A stretch of DNA of 64,000 bases from Edaphobacter lichenicola (GCF_025264645.1 NZ_CP073696.1:1364001-1428000), one strand, 5' to 3'. Shown: positions 28,312-38,115, counted from the stretch's first letter. Program-made: numbers and translations. The notes: generated by a model not told the origin, from the sequence alone.

Positions 28312-30027
28312 ATGCATATCTCAGCGCAACAACGAGGTGCATCCGTGTTCTTTCTCCGCAAATCCACCAAGTCCGAGCCGGATAACGATTCCTGCACCCG
28401 CGCACTCCCCCGGGGTCATCTGCAATACATTGCGCTTCTTTCCCTCTTACCCCCTACGCTTGTCCAAGCCCAAATCGACACCACCAGCTTCGTTCCCCGC
28501 CGCTTCCTCGTCCTCTACCGCAACGCCACCATCCCCGGCGATGCAGAAGCCCGCGCCCTCTCCGCTGGCGTTCGCGTCACCCAGCGCAACGAGCATCTGG
28601 GCATCGCGGTCGTCCAGTCGCCCGCCAGCCAGAACGACGACGCAGCCATCCTGCGCATCCTCGCCGCCCAGCCAAACGTAGTCGCCGTTCTCCACGACCG
28701 CGTCGTCTCCGCACACCAACTCCGCGCTTCCTTCATCGCTTCGACCACGGAAACCAGCACAGGAGAGCAGACCGCCAACCCAGTCTCTTCCATCGGAAGA
28801 CTGCCCACCCACGGCCCAATTCATCCCGTCGCTCCCTCTCTGCCGCCTCCGCCCCCCCTTCCACCGCCGTACGACACCTACTACACCAACACCCCTCAGG
28901 GCTGGGCCGTTCAGCAGGTAGGCGGCTACGGCAGTAACGTCCCGGGCGGTCCTGCGAACGGCCCCTGGAACATCACCATGGGCAAAGGCGTCCGCATCGC
29001 CATCCTCGACAGCGGTGTCGACCAGGCCCACCCCGACATCGCCCCCAACCTCGCCCTCAACCTCTCCGAAGTCGACCAGTCCGCCTATCCCACAACCTGC
29101 GACGACGGCACCCCGCAAGACCAGCAAGGCCACGGCACATGGACCGCCTCCCTTGCCGCCGGAGCCATCGGCCACGGAACCGGACAAATCATCGGCGTTG
29201 CCCCGGCAGCAACCATTCTCAACATTAAAGTTCTCCAGCGCATGCCCGCCTCCATCACGGGCGATACCAGCCCCGCCGACCTCTGCGAAGCCGGCCAGGC
29301 CAGCGGCCTTCTCAGCTGGGTCATGCAGGGCATCGAAGACGCCATCACCAACCGTGCCGACATCATCTCGCTCTCCGTCGGCGCCACCGCCGACCTCACC
29401 ACCGGTGACGGTGCCGGCCTCCTCGCCGCCTTCAACCAGATCACCTACGCCGCCACCCAGGCGAACATCGTCGTCATCGCCTCCGCCGGAAACGACGGCT
29501 TCGACCTCTCCAACCCCCGCTACGTCGAACTGCCCGCCCAGTCCCGCGGCGTCCTCGCCATGGTTGCCTCCACCAACCCCGCCTGCGCCCAGAACACAAC
29601 CACAGGCGCCACCTGCGCCCCCGGCCCTATATCTCTCGCCTACTACAGTAACTTCGGTGCTCCACTCAACGCCCTCGCCGCACCCGGCGGCAGCTACCCT
29701 GCAGGCGGCGACACCAGCATCAGCGGCTGGGTCCGCGGAGCCTGCAGCTCCGGCATCCCAAACACCGTCGACGGCCTTCCATCCGACTCCGCCCACAGCT
29801 TCGGCTGCTTCAACCTCGGCCACACCCAGTACATGCAAGCCATTGGCACCAGCGCCTCGGCTCCTCTGGCAGCTGGCGTCGCAGCTCTCCTGCGTTCTGC
29901 CCACCCGGACTGGAGCGCCGCCACCGTCGTCTCAGTCATGCGCAGCTCTGCAATCCCCGCACCCGGCCTTCCCGTCCCCCAGGTCAACGCAGCAGCAGCC
30001 CTTGCTCAGGCAGCACCTAAGCAATAG
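28312..30027 (+). CDS. Secreted S8 (subtilisin-like) serine peptidase
   Basis: 571 residues with a long N-terminus carrying a hydrophobic segment (about 38-53, ending LVQAQ), an I9-like propeptide region (about 60-135), a Pro-rich linker (PPPPPLPPP near 178-186) and a catalytic domain. The triad is visible: Asp233 in IAILDSGVD, His274 in GHGTWTAS and Ser514 in GTSASAPLA; the oxyanion Asn is in ASAGND (394). Probably exported, self-processed and active outside or in the periplasm. The substrate is unknown. The ATG at 28312 has no strong ribosome binding site, and the first 35 residues are unusually polar for a signal peptide, so the true start could be further in. It converges with the next gene 11 bases away. 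Confidence 0.92.
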   Translation: MHISAQQRGASVFFLRKSTKSEPDNDSCTRALPRGHLQYIALLSLLPPTLVQAQIDTTSFVPRRFLVLYRNATIPGDAEARALSAGVRVTQRNEHLGIAVVQSPASQNDDAAILRILAAQPNVVAVLHDRVVSAHQLRASFIASTTETSTGEQTANPVSSIGRLPTHGPIHPVAPSLPPPPPLPPPYDTYYTNTPQGWAVQQVGGYGSNVPGGPANGPWNITMGKGVRIAILDSGVDQAHPDIAPNLALNLSEVDQSAYPTTCDDGTPQDQQGHGTWTASLAAGAIGHGTGQIIGVAPAATILNIKVLQRMPASITGDTSPADLCEAGQASGLLSWVMQGIEDAITNRADIISLSVGATADLTTGDGAGLLAAFNQITYAATQANIVVIASAGNDGFDLSNPRYVELPAQSRGVLAMVASTNPACAQNTTTGATCAPGPISLAYYSNFGAPLNALAAPGGSYPAGGDTSISGWVRGACSSGIPNTVDGLPSDSAHSFGCFNLGHTQYMQAIGTSASAPLAAGVAALLRSAHPDWSAATVVSVMRSSAIPAPGLPVPQVNAAAALAQAAPKQ

Positions 30028-30038
30028 CCCAGCCTCGG

Positions 30039-30404
30039 CTACCCCTTCATCCGTTCCTTCACGCTATGTGCCAGTTTTTCAATCTCATCCGCCTTCTTGA
30101 TCACATCCACTGACAAGATATTCTGATTCGTCTTATCCACCTGCTGTTTCAAGTCAGTAGCCAGCGCCAGCAACTTATCTGTATCCGCCACCAAGCGCTT
30201 CTGCCTGTCTACACTCCTCGCCTTCTCCTGCATCTCCGCACGATGAGGATCAAGCGTTGGATCCGGATCAGGCGGAGTGTGTCCACCCATTCCAGGCCGT
30301 TGAATAGGATCCTGCATCGGTTGCACAATCTGCCCCCCACTCAGTCCACCGGACGCACCTATCACCAGAACCACCCCCACGATTGCTATTCGAAGCGTTC
30401 TCAT
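30039..30404 (-). CDS. Small exported coiled-coil protein of unknown function
   Basis: 121 residues. The ATG at 30404 has GGAGGG 5 bases upstream; a longer frame to 30446 does not. A signal peptide or anchor covers residues 4-22 (LRIAIVGVVLVIGASGG), followed by a Pro/Asp-rich linker and a charged helical C-terminal half with a likely coiled coil (KRLVADTDKLLALATDLKQQ, DEIEKLAHSVKERMKG). I do not recognise the family. It lies tail to tail with the subtilase. Confidence 0.75.
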   Translation of the reverse strand: MRTLRIAIVGVVLVIGASGGLSGGQIVQPMQDPIQRPGMGGHTPPDPDPTLDPHRAEMQEKARSVDRQKRLVADTDKLLALATDLKQQVDKTNQNILSVDVIKKADEIEKLAHSVKERMKG

Positions 30405-30518
30405 ACCGTCCCTCCGATCCGCCCCACCACTGCTCTGCATCTCCACCTGAATTGCATCTTACAAACAGCTGAAGCATTCTGTTCTCAGCATTCTTTCTGA
30501 AAGCGAGACGTAGTAATC

Positions 30519-31451
30519 ATGCATCTTCAGACTGTCGCCCCGCAAGACGAGCGCATCCTTCAGGTCATCAAACTTGACTGGCACAACGACATCATCCTTT
30601 TCCTGCAAAATAAGCTGCCGAAAATCGTTGTTGTCCTTCTGGTTATCTTTATCCTCCAGCGCGTTGTCCTGTTCTTTGTAAAGAAGATGCGCACGCGCGC
30701 CGACCGTCAGGTTGGCAACTTCCACCGCGCCGCCCAGCTCCGCACCATGGCTTCCATACTGCGCGCCACCTCCATCGGTGTGCTCGGTTTCATCGCCTTC
30801 CTTCAGATCCTGAACATCTTCGACATACCCTACCAGCCCATCCTCGCCTCCGCCGGGATAGTCGGTGTCGGCATCGGCCTTGGCGCGCAGTCCATCTTCA
30901 AAGATATGCTCAACGGCATCTTCATCCTCGTCGAAGACCAATACAACGTCGGCGAAGTCGTCGTTCTCGCCGGACTCAAAGGCACAGTAGAAGACCTCTC
31001 CCTTCGCCGCACCAGCGTCCGCGACGGCGACGGCACCCTCTATATCATTCCCAACAGCCAGATCGCCACGGTCTCCAATCTCTCACGCGACTTCTCCGTA
31101 GCAACCCTTCTGGTCAGTGTCGACGCCAGTGCTAACCCCGATAAGGTCATCGCGCTCCTGGGTAAAGTCGCCAACGAGGTTCGTCACGACTCCATCTTCA
31201 AAGACATTGCCATCGCCGACCCGGTCATCCTTGGCGTCGACAAGATCGAAGGCCGCGCCGTCACCTACCCCGTTCAGATCCGGGTCCGCGCCAACCAGCG
31301 CGATGGCGTCCTCCGCGAGTTACGTCGCCGTATCATCCTCGCCTTCGAAAAAGACGGCATCCCCCTCGGCAACGACCCCGCCAACATGCTGATCCTCAAG
31401 ATGCCCCCCAACCCCACCGCTCCGCCCGCCCAACAGCCTTTGGTCAGCTAG
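30519..31451 (+). CDS. MscS-type mechanosensitive ion channel
   Basis: 310 residues. Three hydrophobic helices (about 35-55, 82-103, 108-130) precede the MscS beta domain. The pore-lining helix reads ILASAGIVGVGIGLGAQSIF, with the alternating Gly/Ala packing of the family, followed by FKDMLNGIFILVEDQYNVGE, GLKGTVEDLSLRRTSVRDGD and IIPNSQIATVSNLSRDF. It should open under membrane tension and release solutes on osmotic downshock. The C-terminus is Pro-rich. Its stop overlaps the stop of the convergent kynureninase gene by 8 bases. Confidence 0.93.
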   Translation: MHLQTVAPQDERILQVIKLDWHNDIILFLQNKLPKIVVVLLVIFILQRVVLFFVKKMRTRADRQVGNFHRAAQLRTMASILRATSIGVLGFIAFLQILNIFDIPYQPILASAGIVGVGIGLGAQSIFKDMLNGIFILVEDQYNVGEVVVLAGLKGTVEDLSLRRTSVRDGDGTLYIIPNSQIATVSNLSRDFSVATLLVSVDASANPDKVIALLGKVANEVRHDSIFKDIAIADPVILGVDKIEGRAVTYPVQIRVRANQRDGVLRELRRRIILAFEKDGIPLGNDPANMLILKMPPNPTAPPAQQPLVS

Positions 31452-32643
31452 TACGAACAGAGGCTAATGCGGTCGCCACTTCACGCATAGCACTATCCGG
31501 TGTTAGGTAGTCAGGCGAAAGCCTGAGAAATCTTCCGCGCGCGTCTGTCGTAATGCCCTCATCTTCGAGCATCCCAGCAAGCGACACCGCCGAGTCAGTC
31601 TCTATCGTCAAAAACGCACCATGCCCACCATCCCCGCCCTCTGCCTCAATACCAGCGTCCGCAAGATATCGTTTGAGACGGCCCAAACGATCCATGGCGT
31701 ACTCGCGTATTCGTGTAACGCCTAACTGAAGCGTAAGCTGCTGCCCGGCACGCGCCTGATAATAAGTCAAAACCGGAGGAGTCGATTCGAGAAACACATC
31801 TCCACCGCTGGCAAATCGCGGCGGATCCGGCCGTTCATAGTTGAAGGGTTGCTCCTTGGCAAACCATCCAATATCGATCGGTCTCAGCCCACTCAAAAGC
31901 GCCTCTGGAGACACATACAAAAACGCCGCTCCTGGACCGCCGCGAAGATATTTGTAACTGCCACCGATCATAAAGTCGGCGTTCATGCGAGCAACATCGA
32001 CTGGAAATACCCCGACAGCATGATAAGCATCCACAAGAAGACGAGCACCAACCCGATGACACTGCTCAGCAACAGCATCAAGATCGTGCACAACCTGCCC
32101 AGTCATAAACATCACCTGGGAGATCACCACAAGATCCACACCATCGCAAATCATCTCCATCAACTCGGAGAGATCGATACCGCCATCTGCTCCCTGGCAG
32201 GTGACGAGTTGAAGACTGATCCTCCCCACTGCCGCATACTGCTTCAGAATCACATCAACTGAATCAAACTCCCCCACCGTGGATACGACACGCGGCACGC
32301 CGCCAAGCGCATTCAAGACTGTGCGAAGCCCCTGCCCTGCCGATGTCTTCGGGACGATGCAATCGGCTCGAGAAGCACCAATAAGCTGCGCTAGCCGCGA
32401 GCGATGTGCGTGTTCCTCATCGGTCCAATCGTCCCATGCGTCCCCGAGCTTGCTCTGCCACAAATGAAACCCTTCACGAAGATCATCTTCCGTCTGATCG
32501 AGCGGCCTTCCCAGCGAGTGGTTCGCCAGATAAATCCCCGGCCTCGCAAGCGTCTTCGAAAAAAGCGGAAAGACGTGAAGGCGTAGATGTTCTTCCGTAA
32601 GCGCACCCGAGCCCATTGCCGCGACAGCGTCAGCCAGATTCAT
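31444..32643 (-). CDS. kynU: Kynureninase
   Basis: PLP-dependent enzyme that splits kynurenine to anthranilate and alanine. 399 residues, near the usual 400-420. The PLP-binding lysine lies in MIGGSYKYLRGGPGAAF; other family stretches are GIYLANHSLGRPLDQT, LLVDAYHAVGVFPVDV and FASGGDVFLESTPPVLTY. The ATG overlaps the stop of the upstream tryptophan dioxygenase gene by four bases (ATGA), so the two are translationally coupled. No kynurenine formamidase gene, the middle step, lies in the window. Confidence 0.93.
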   Translation of the reverse strand: MNLADAVAAMGSGALTEEHLRLHVFPLFSKTLARPGIYLANHSLGRPLDQTEDDLREGFHLWQSKLGDAWDDWTDEEHAHRSRLAQLIGASRADCIVPKTSAGQGLRTVLNALGGVPRVVSTVGEFDSVDVILKQYAAVGRISLQLVTCQGADGGIDLSELMEMICDGVDLVVISQVMFMTGQVVHDLDAVAEQCHRVGARLLVDAYHAVGVFPVDVARMNADFMIGGSYKYLRGGPGAAFLYVSPEALLSGLRPIDIGWFAKEQPFNYERPDPPRFASGGDVFLESTPPVLTYYQARAGQQLTLQLGVTRIREYAMDRLGRLKRYLADAGIEAEGGDGGHGAFLTIETDSAVSLAGMLEDEGITTDARGRFLRLSPDYLTPDSAMREVATALASVRTS

Positions 32644-33506
32644 TCCCGCGGTGCCTCGGTACGCGAAGCCAACAGCTCCGGGAAGAAGGTAAGCTCAAGC
32701 GCCTGACGTAAAAACCCTGCGCCAGACGAGCCACCAGTGCCATGACGAAAGCCAATGATGCGTTCGACCGTCTTGAGATGACGAAACCGCCAAAGCTGGA
32801 AGTACTCTTCCACATCCACCAGCTTCTCGCACATCTCATACGCCTCCCAGTGCTGCTTTGGGCTGCGATAGATCTCACGAAATGTCTCTACCAGCGCTTC
32901 ATTCCGGATGTAAGGCTTCGACCAGTCTCGTTCAAGACACTCATGCGCAATCTTGTACCCTCGCCGCGAGAGATACCGCAGGAACTCATCGTAGAGACTC
33001 GGCGACGCAAGCACGCGGCGAAGGTCGTCGTAGATCCCAGCATCATGCGCAAATACCTTGATGGTGTCGGCGTTTTTATTTCCAAGAAGAAATTCAAGCT
33101 TGCGGTACTGATACGACTGAAACCCCGAAGCGCTTCCCAGAACCGATCGAAACTCCATATATTCCGACGGCGTCAGCGTCTCCAACACAGCCCACTGCTC
33201 GAAGAGCTGCATCTGAATAAGCTTCACTCGCGACAGAATCTTGAGCGCCGAAGGAAGTCTGTCCTCGCGTATATGCTCGATTGCAGCCGTAAGCTCGTGA
33301 ATAACCAGTTTGATCCACAACTCCGAGACCTGATGTTGAACAATGAACAACATCTCGTCATGATGTTGCGGTTGCGACAGCGGCCGCTGCTGTGCAAGCA
33401 GTCCATCCAGAGAAAGATAATCCGCGTAGCTCAGCCTCTTCGAGAAGTCGCTTACGATACCAGCTTCAACCGGTCGTTGATTCGTGTTTGTCATCTTCAC
33501 CTGCAT
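32640..33506 (-). CDS. kynA: Tryptophan 2,3-dioxygenase
   Basis: Heme enzyme that opens the indole ring of tryptophan to N-formylkynurenine, the first step of the kynurenine pathway. 288 residues, typical for bacterial TDO (about 280-290). The distal pocket is HHDEMLFIVQHQVSELWIKL, and the proximal region is WRFRHLKTVERIIGFRHGTG followed by GSSG. The second ATG, four codons in (33494), has AGGTG at good spacing and may be the true start. It is directly coupled to kynU. Confidence 0.95.
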   Translation of the reverse strand: MQVKMTNTNQRPVEAGIVSDFSKRLSYADYLSLDGLLAQQRPLSQPQHHDEMLFIVQHQVSELWIKLVIHELTAAIEHIREDRLPSALKILSRVKLIQMQLFEQWAVLETLTPSEYMEFRSVLGSASGFQSYQYRKLEFLLGNKNADTIKVFAHDAGIYDDLRRVLASPSLYDEFLRYLSRRGYKIAHECLERDWSKPYIRNEALVETFREIYRSPKQHWEAYEMCEKLVDVEEYFQLWRFRHLKTVERIIGFRHGTGGSSGAGFLRQALELTFFPELLASRTEAPRE

Positions 33507-33580
33507 GAAATACTAACCCGCGCCGCGGTCGTTCTCATCTGGTCTCACCACCTCGTTATCGCCATCGAGGCCGAAGCGCC

Positions 33581-35770
33581 TTACAGCGCCTTACTCATCG
33601 CCTCGATCAACTCATCCACACTGGAGACCGGCGGCAGACATCCGTTTCCGCTGCAAACCACCGCAAAGCTACCCTCTCCCTTGAGCCCCGGCAGATGCGG
33701 CAGTGTCTCCGCAAGCGACGGAGGCAGCGCACCCAACTGATCCTTCCGCAGTCGAATCACGCTCTTATTCACCGCGTAGCGAGCCAGCGCAATTGCCTCC
33801 AGCCTCCGCGCCGTAGCGTCATGCCCGATCACACAGACCTGCACTGCACGCACCACCATCCGCTGCAACGCCAACCCATAACTCGCCGCATACAACCCAA
33901 AGTGCTCGACGACCCCAGCAAAGGTCTCCAGCGTCTCCAGCGCCTTCACCGCATAGTCCTCGCGCCCGTTCAAAGCCTCCAGCCGCAGCAACAGCGCCGC
34001 GCCGACAGAGTTCCCCGCAGGTGTCGGCGAATCCTGCAGAGGCTTCCTCCGCGTCACCAACGCCCCCAGCCTCACCTCGCCATCCACAGCAGCCTCGGTA
34101 TCGAAGAAGGCACATCCCGTCGGATCATAAAACTTCAACAGCGCACTCTCCATGAGCGCCATCGCCGCCGAGTAGTATCGCATCTCCCCAGTCAGCTCCC
34201 ACGCATCCAGCGCAGCATGACCCAGAAACACATAGTCATCCAAAATACCGGCAACGCGCGCGCCAGCTCCACCCGATTCGCCATAAGCCACCACATGCGC
34301 CAGCCCCACCTTCGGCTCCCATGCCTCAGCCAGCACGCGATCCAGCGACTTCAGCGCAAACGCTCGCACCTCCGGTATCTCCAGCACCCGCCCAGCCTCA
34401 AGGTAAGCCGAGATCATCATTCCATTCCACCCCACGTAGATCGTCTTATCGACATACGGAGTAGGACGCTTCAGCCGCGCCGCATACAGCTTCGCCTTGG
34501 CCGTAGCCAACCGATCCTTCGCCACTTCGAACGGTATCCCATTCGCCTTCGCAACCCCCTCCAGCGTGCCCCGCACATGCAAAACATTCTTCGCCGGATT
34601 GTGGTGCATATCGCCAATCTCGCCAATGTCGTAGTACGCACTTGCCACCGCCAACTCCGGGGCAGTCAAAACTGCGGCAGCTTCCTCAAGGGTCCAGGTA
34701 AAGTAGTCGCCATCGTCCTCCAGCGAAAAATCCGCATCCTGCGACGCATAAAATCCGCCGCGCTCGCGGTCGCTCAGCCACTCATCGATCCACAGAATCA
34801 TCTCTCGCGCCACCCGCGCTGCATCTGGCTCTACAAACGTCTGGAATGCGTGCACATAGTTCTTCAGTAGCTCGCTGTTGTCGTATGCCATCTTCTCGAA
34901 GTGCGGCACCACCCATTGCTCATCGACCGAATAGCGATGAAACCCACCCGCCAGATGGTCATAGATCCCACCCTTCGACATCTTTAGCAAAGTCACCATC
35001 GCCGCATTCTTCGCCGCCGCACTCACATCCTCCGGCCCCGCGCTCGACACTCTCGACGCCGCATCCAACAGAAGATCGATCGCCCCCGAGTGTGGAAACT
35101 TCGGCTGCGATCCAAACCCGCCCGACCTCGCATCGAACTGCTTCAACGCCGACGCCACGATCTTCGCCACCAACTCCGGCCCCGGATTCGCACTCCGGCC
35201 CATAAACGATTCGTTATGCTCAATCGCGGCCATCACGCTTCCAGCCGACTCATTGACCTCTTCTCGACGGTTTTGAAACGCCTCCGCCATCGTCAGCAGC
35301 ACGCGCTGAAAACCTGGCCGTCCATGCTGGTCTGCCGGAGGAAAGTACGTCCCGCCAAAGTATGGCTTCCCCTCCGGAGTCAAAAACGCGGTCAACGGCC
35401 ATCCGCCCTGCCCGCTGATCGCCGACACCGCCGCCTGATACCGAGTATCCACATCCGGCCGCTCGTCCCGATCAACCTTCACTGCAACAAAGTGATCATT
35501 AATAATCTTCGCCGTCAGCGAATTCTCATACGACTCACGATCCATTACATGGCACCAGTGGCACCACACAGCTCCGATGTCCAACAGGATCGGCTTGTCT
35601 TCAGCCAGCGCCTTTTCAAACGCCGCCTCACCCCACTCCTGCCACTCCACAGGCTGATGCATCGCAGACCGCAGATAGGCCGAAGCAGCCTTCGCCAACG
35701 AATTCAAATGCCCACCATTCTGTTCGTGACTTCCCGTCGCTTCATGACTCAATACTGGATCGTTACTCAT
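33581..35770 (-). CDS. DUF255/YyaL-like thioredoxin-domain protein
   Basis: 729 residues. The N-terminal thioredoxin-like domain carries a CxxC pair (C70 and C73, in VWCHWCHVM), followed by the family hallmark SGQGGWPLTAFLTPEGKPYF and GGTYFPP. The remaining about 550 residues resemble the (alpha/alpha)6 barrel of N-acylglucosamine 2-epimerases and glycosidases, for example GGFHRYSVDEQWVVPHFEKM and GFYASQDADFSLEDDGDYFT. The family (bacterial YyaL, human SPATA20) is widespread but of uncertain function; a redox role is suggested only by the CxxC. It stands as its own unit between kynA and the TolC-like gene. Confidence 0.93.
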   Translation of the reverse strand: MSNDPVLSHEATGSHEQNGGHLNSLAKAASAYLRSAMHQPVEWQEWGEAAFEKALAEDKPILLDIGAVWCHWCHVMDRESYENSLTAKIINDHFVAVKVDRDERPDVDTRYQAAVSAISGQGGWPLTAFLTPEGKPYFGGTYFPPADQHGRPGFQRVLLTMAEAFQNRREEVNESAGSVMAAIEHNESFMGRSANPGPELVAKIVASALKQFDARSGGFGSQPKFPHSGAIDLLLDAASRVSSAGPEDVSAAAKNAAMVTLLKMSKGGIYDHLAGGFHRYSVDEQWVVPHFEKMAYDNSELLKNYVHAFQTFVEPDAARVAREMILWIDEWLSDRERGGFYASQDADFSLEDDGDYFTWTLEEAAAVLTAPELAVASAYYDIGEIGDMHHNPAKNVLHVRGTLEGVAKANGIPFEVAKDRLATAKAKLYAARLKRPTPYVDKTIYVGWNGMMISAYLEAGRVLEIPEVRAFALKSLDRVLAEAWEPKVGLAHVVAYGESGGAGARVAGILDDYVFLGHAALDAWELTGEMRYYSAAMALMESALLKFYDPTGCAFFDTEAAVDGEVRLGALVTRRKPLQDSPTPAGNSVGAALLLRLEALNGREDYAVKALETLETFAGVVEHFGLYAASYGLALQRMVVRAVQVCVIGHDATARRLEAIALARYAVNKSVIRLRKDQLGALPPSLAETLPHLPGLKGEGSFAVVCSGNGCLPPVSSVDELIEAMSKAL

Positions 35771-35928
35771 AGACTTCCAGTCTAGTTCAAATGGATCGTC
35801 TCAAGCTTCCAGCTCACAAGAGCGTTATTCCGCAGCGAAGCGAAGGAACTTGTTGGATCGAACCCAGACCATGCTCGGTAGATCCTGCATCTCGTTCTTG
35901 CTGCTCACCAAAAACACACACGAAAAGC

Positions 35929-35956
35929 AAAAGGGCTCGAGCCGAAGCCCGAACCC
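35929..35956 (-). terminator. Rho-independent terminator of the TolC-like gene
   Basis: On the minus strand a 10-bp stem with a TTCG tetraloop (35933-35956) is followed by TTTTGCTTTT. It lies 21 bases past the TolC-like stop. The rest of 35771-35976 shows no gene. Confidence 0.88.
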
Positions 35957-35976
35957 TTAGCAAACATCCTCTATCT

Positions 35977-38115
35977 TTACTGCGGTTGTGCCGTCGGATT
36001 CACATCGATCGGCTTCGGAGCTTCCGGAGCTTTAGGAGCCGTGAGTCCCGGAATCACCGGTGCCTGCGCTCCGGCAACTCCCTGCGCTGCACTTTCAAGG
36101 CTGATCCCATATCGATCCAACGTGTTCGCTAGGAGTTGGAACAGTGCCGCCCGGTCTCTCGCGTACGCAGCAGTCGCCGAGATCAAATTATTCTCAGCAA
36201 TCGCAAGGTTCCTTCCCTGCTGCAGCACCAGAGCAGTCGTAGAAGCCCCAAGCTTGTACTTCTTTTCCTCCGCCTCCAGGCTCTGTGCCCCAAAATCACG
36301 AGCCGCCTGCGCAGCTTGCACCTGCGCTCGATCGTTCGTCAACGCATACTGCTGGTTAGTCACCTGAATGCGAATCAGCGTATAAAGCTGCTGCAACCGC
36401 ATCTGCGACTGCCGGTACTCCATCTGCGATCTCGCCTGGTCGGCCTGCGCCGTCCGGTTGCGCAGCGTAATCGTCATGTTCACCCCAACGCCCTTGTTAG
36501 GAGCATTGTTGTTGAACGTATTCTGAAAGACGTCACCATAACCTACAGAAGGAAACGTCCCAGGTGGGTACGGCTGGCCTGGAGGAACAGAACTGAAGTT
36601 GGATGCATTCGGATTCTGAGCGCCACCCAGCGCGCTGCCGCCATAGAACGCATATGCGTCGACCACCGGCAGCAAACCATTCTTGAACGCCTTAATCGTG
36701 ATCTCGTTATTCTTCATGTTCAATACCGCCTGCTCAATCTGCGGATTGTTCACATAGGCTTGCTTCACCAGATCCTCAACACTCAAATCCTCTTCGGGCA
36801 ACCGGTCCAGTGCCACGCGATCCGTCGGAACAATCGGCGCTGCCGCCAGTTGCGGATCGTTTAGATTTCGTGCAATCGCCTGCTTCATCAGCAACTGTTG
36901 ATACTCCAGATTTGTCTTCGATGCGACGAGCGCCTGCTTATCGCTCGCCACCGCACTATCCGAGTTCACCACATCCAGCGGCGCCAGCGTTCCGATCTCC
37001 AGCTGCTTGCGATTATCCGAAGTCAACTGTGACGACTGCGCCAGCTGCCGCTCCTTCGCCTGCTCATCTTCGTAGGCGCTCACCAAGGCCCAGTAGATAT
37101 TCTCGACCTGGTTCACGGTATAAAGCACCTGCTGTCGAAATGCCGAGTCGGTAATCCGCCGGTCATTCTTCGCTTGCAGGATAAAACGGCCATTCACGCC
37201 CCAGCCGAATCCCTGCAGCAGGTGCTGCGTTGCAGTCGCCTGAAAACTCGTAGTCAAAGATGGGCTGTAGTTGCTGAACGGATTATTCGTCGTAACCCGG
37301 TTGTTGTTAAAACCCACCGTCAGCTGTGTCCCTGTCAAAAATCCCTGGGCATAGTTGAAGTTGTACGTCGCCGTGTCCGTATTCAAAGAGCTCAGACCGC
37401 CGCTGAACAACGTATTCAACTGTGGCGCGCTCTGCGCCTGATACTCCAGCTGCCCACTCAGCACCGGATCCAGGTTCTCTGGCACCGGACCACCACCATT
37501 CGTACTGACAACAATGCCGCCCACACCGGTACCTCCGCCGCCCACGCCAGTTGACGTAGCCCCAGGTCCGCCGCCGGTCGTAATCGTCGTCGTTGTACCG
37601 CCGATCGTATTCGTCAGCAAACCAGTCGAGACGCCGCGAAGCGACGAACCCGCCTTAGCCCGCAGGATATCCGTATCCGCGATATCAAGATTGATCCGCG
37701 CAATCGCAATATCGAAGTTATTCGTCATTGCGAGCGTCACAGCATCCGCCAGGCTCAGATAAATCTTTCCATCCCGCAGCAGCGAACCCAGCTTCGTCAC
37801 ATTTCCCAGCTCAAGCGGTGGAACATTGATCGCCGTATACGGGGCGATCGGGTTCCAGAAGTGGCTCTTCGGCTTCGTGTAGTCGATGCTCGTATCCCTC
37901 AGGAAAAGTGGTTCGGTAGGCTTTGGCGCCGGAGCCTGAGGCAGCCCAGGACGGCCCGTTGTATCGTTCGTCACTGGCAGCGCCTGCGCCGGAGCGGTTG
38001 GATTCGTCTGCTGAGCCATTCCCGGCTGCGTCAACATACTCATCAGAAGCAATGCGATGCTCGCCGCCCCCTGCATATCCCTTAATCTCACGATTCGCTC
38101 TCCAACTTCCCTCAT
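35977..38115 (-). CDS. TolC-family outer membrane efflux protein (large form)
   Basis: 712 residues, well above the usual 430-500. A signal peptide (LLLMSMLTQPGMAQQ) is followed by a Pro-rich segment. Two OEP repeats follow, with LSLADAVTLAMTNNFDIAIA near the start and LRNRTAQADQARSQMEYRQS and the LGASTTALVLQQ region in the second repeat. A Gly/Thr-rich low-complexity block (about residues 168-210, GTTTTITTGGGPGATSTG and on) and a second Asn/Gly/Pro-rich block in the middle account for much of the extra length and are probably loops. The start may instead be ATG 14 (38076). No RND pump or adaptor gene is adjacent, so the efflux or secretion partner is unknown. Confidence 0.88.
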   Translation of the reverse strand: MREVGERIVRLRDMQGAASIALLLMSMLTQPGMAQQTNPTAPAQALPVTNDTTGRPGLPQAPAPKPTEPLFLRDTSIDYTKPKSHFWNPIAPYTAINVPPLELGNVTKLGSLLRDGKIYLSLADAVTLAMTNNFDIAIARINLDIADTDILRAKAGSSLRGVSTGLLTNTIGGTTTTITTGGGPGATSTGVGGGGTGVGGIVVSTNGGGPVPENLDPVLSGQLEYQAQSAPQLNTLFSGGLSSLNTDTATYNFNYAQGFLTGTQLTVGFNNNRVTTNNPFSNYSPSLTTSFQATATQHLLQGFGWGVNGRFILQAKNDRRITDSAFRQQVLYTVNQVENIYWALVSAYEDEQAKERQLAQSSQLTSDNRKQLEIGTLAPLDVVNSDSAVASDKQALVASKTNLEYQQLLMKQAIARNLNDPQLAAAPIVPTDRVALDRLPEEDLSVEDLVKQAYVNNPQIEQAVLNMKNNEITIKAFKNGLLPVVDAYAFYGGSALGGAQNPNASNFSSVPPGQPYPPGTFPSVGYGDVFQNTFNNNAPNKGVGVNMTITLRNRTAQADQARSQMEYRQSQMRLQQLYTLIRIQVTNQQYALTNDRAQVQAAQAARDFGAQSLEAEEKKYKLGASTTALVLQQGRNLAIAENNLISATAAYARDRAALFQLLANTLDRYGISLESAAQGVAGAQAPVIPGLTAPKAPEAPKPIDVNPTAQPQ

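Noticed and set aside
28447..29904. 485-residue minus-strand frame opposite the subtilase
   Set aside because: Gly/Val-rich composition from reverse GC-rich codons, no family resemblance, and the plus strand has a complete subtilase with its triad.
29015..30100. 361-residue plus-strand frame inside the subtilase
   Set aside because: Pro/Ser/Thr-rich frame-shifted shadow of the real gene.
33695..34870. 391-residue plus-strand frame opposite the DUF255 gene
   Set aside because: Antisense shadow, composition unlike any protein family.
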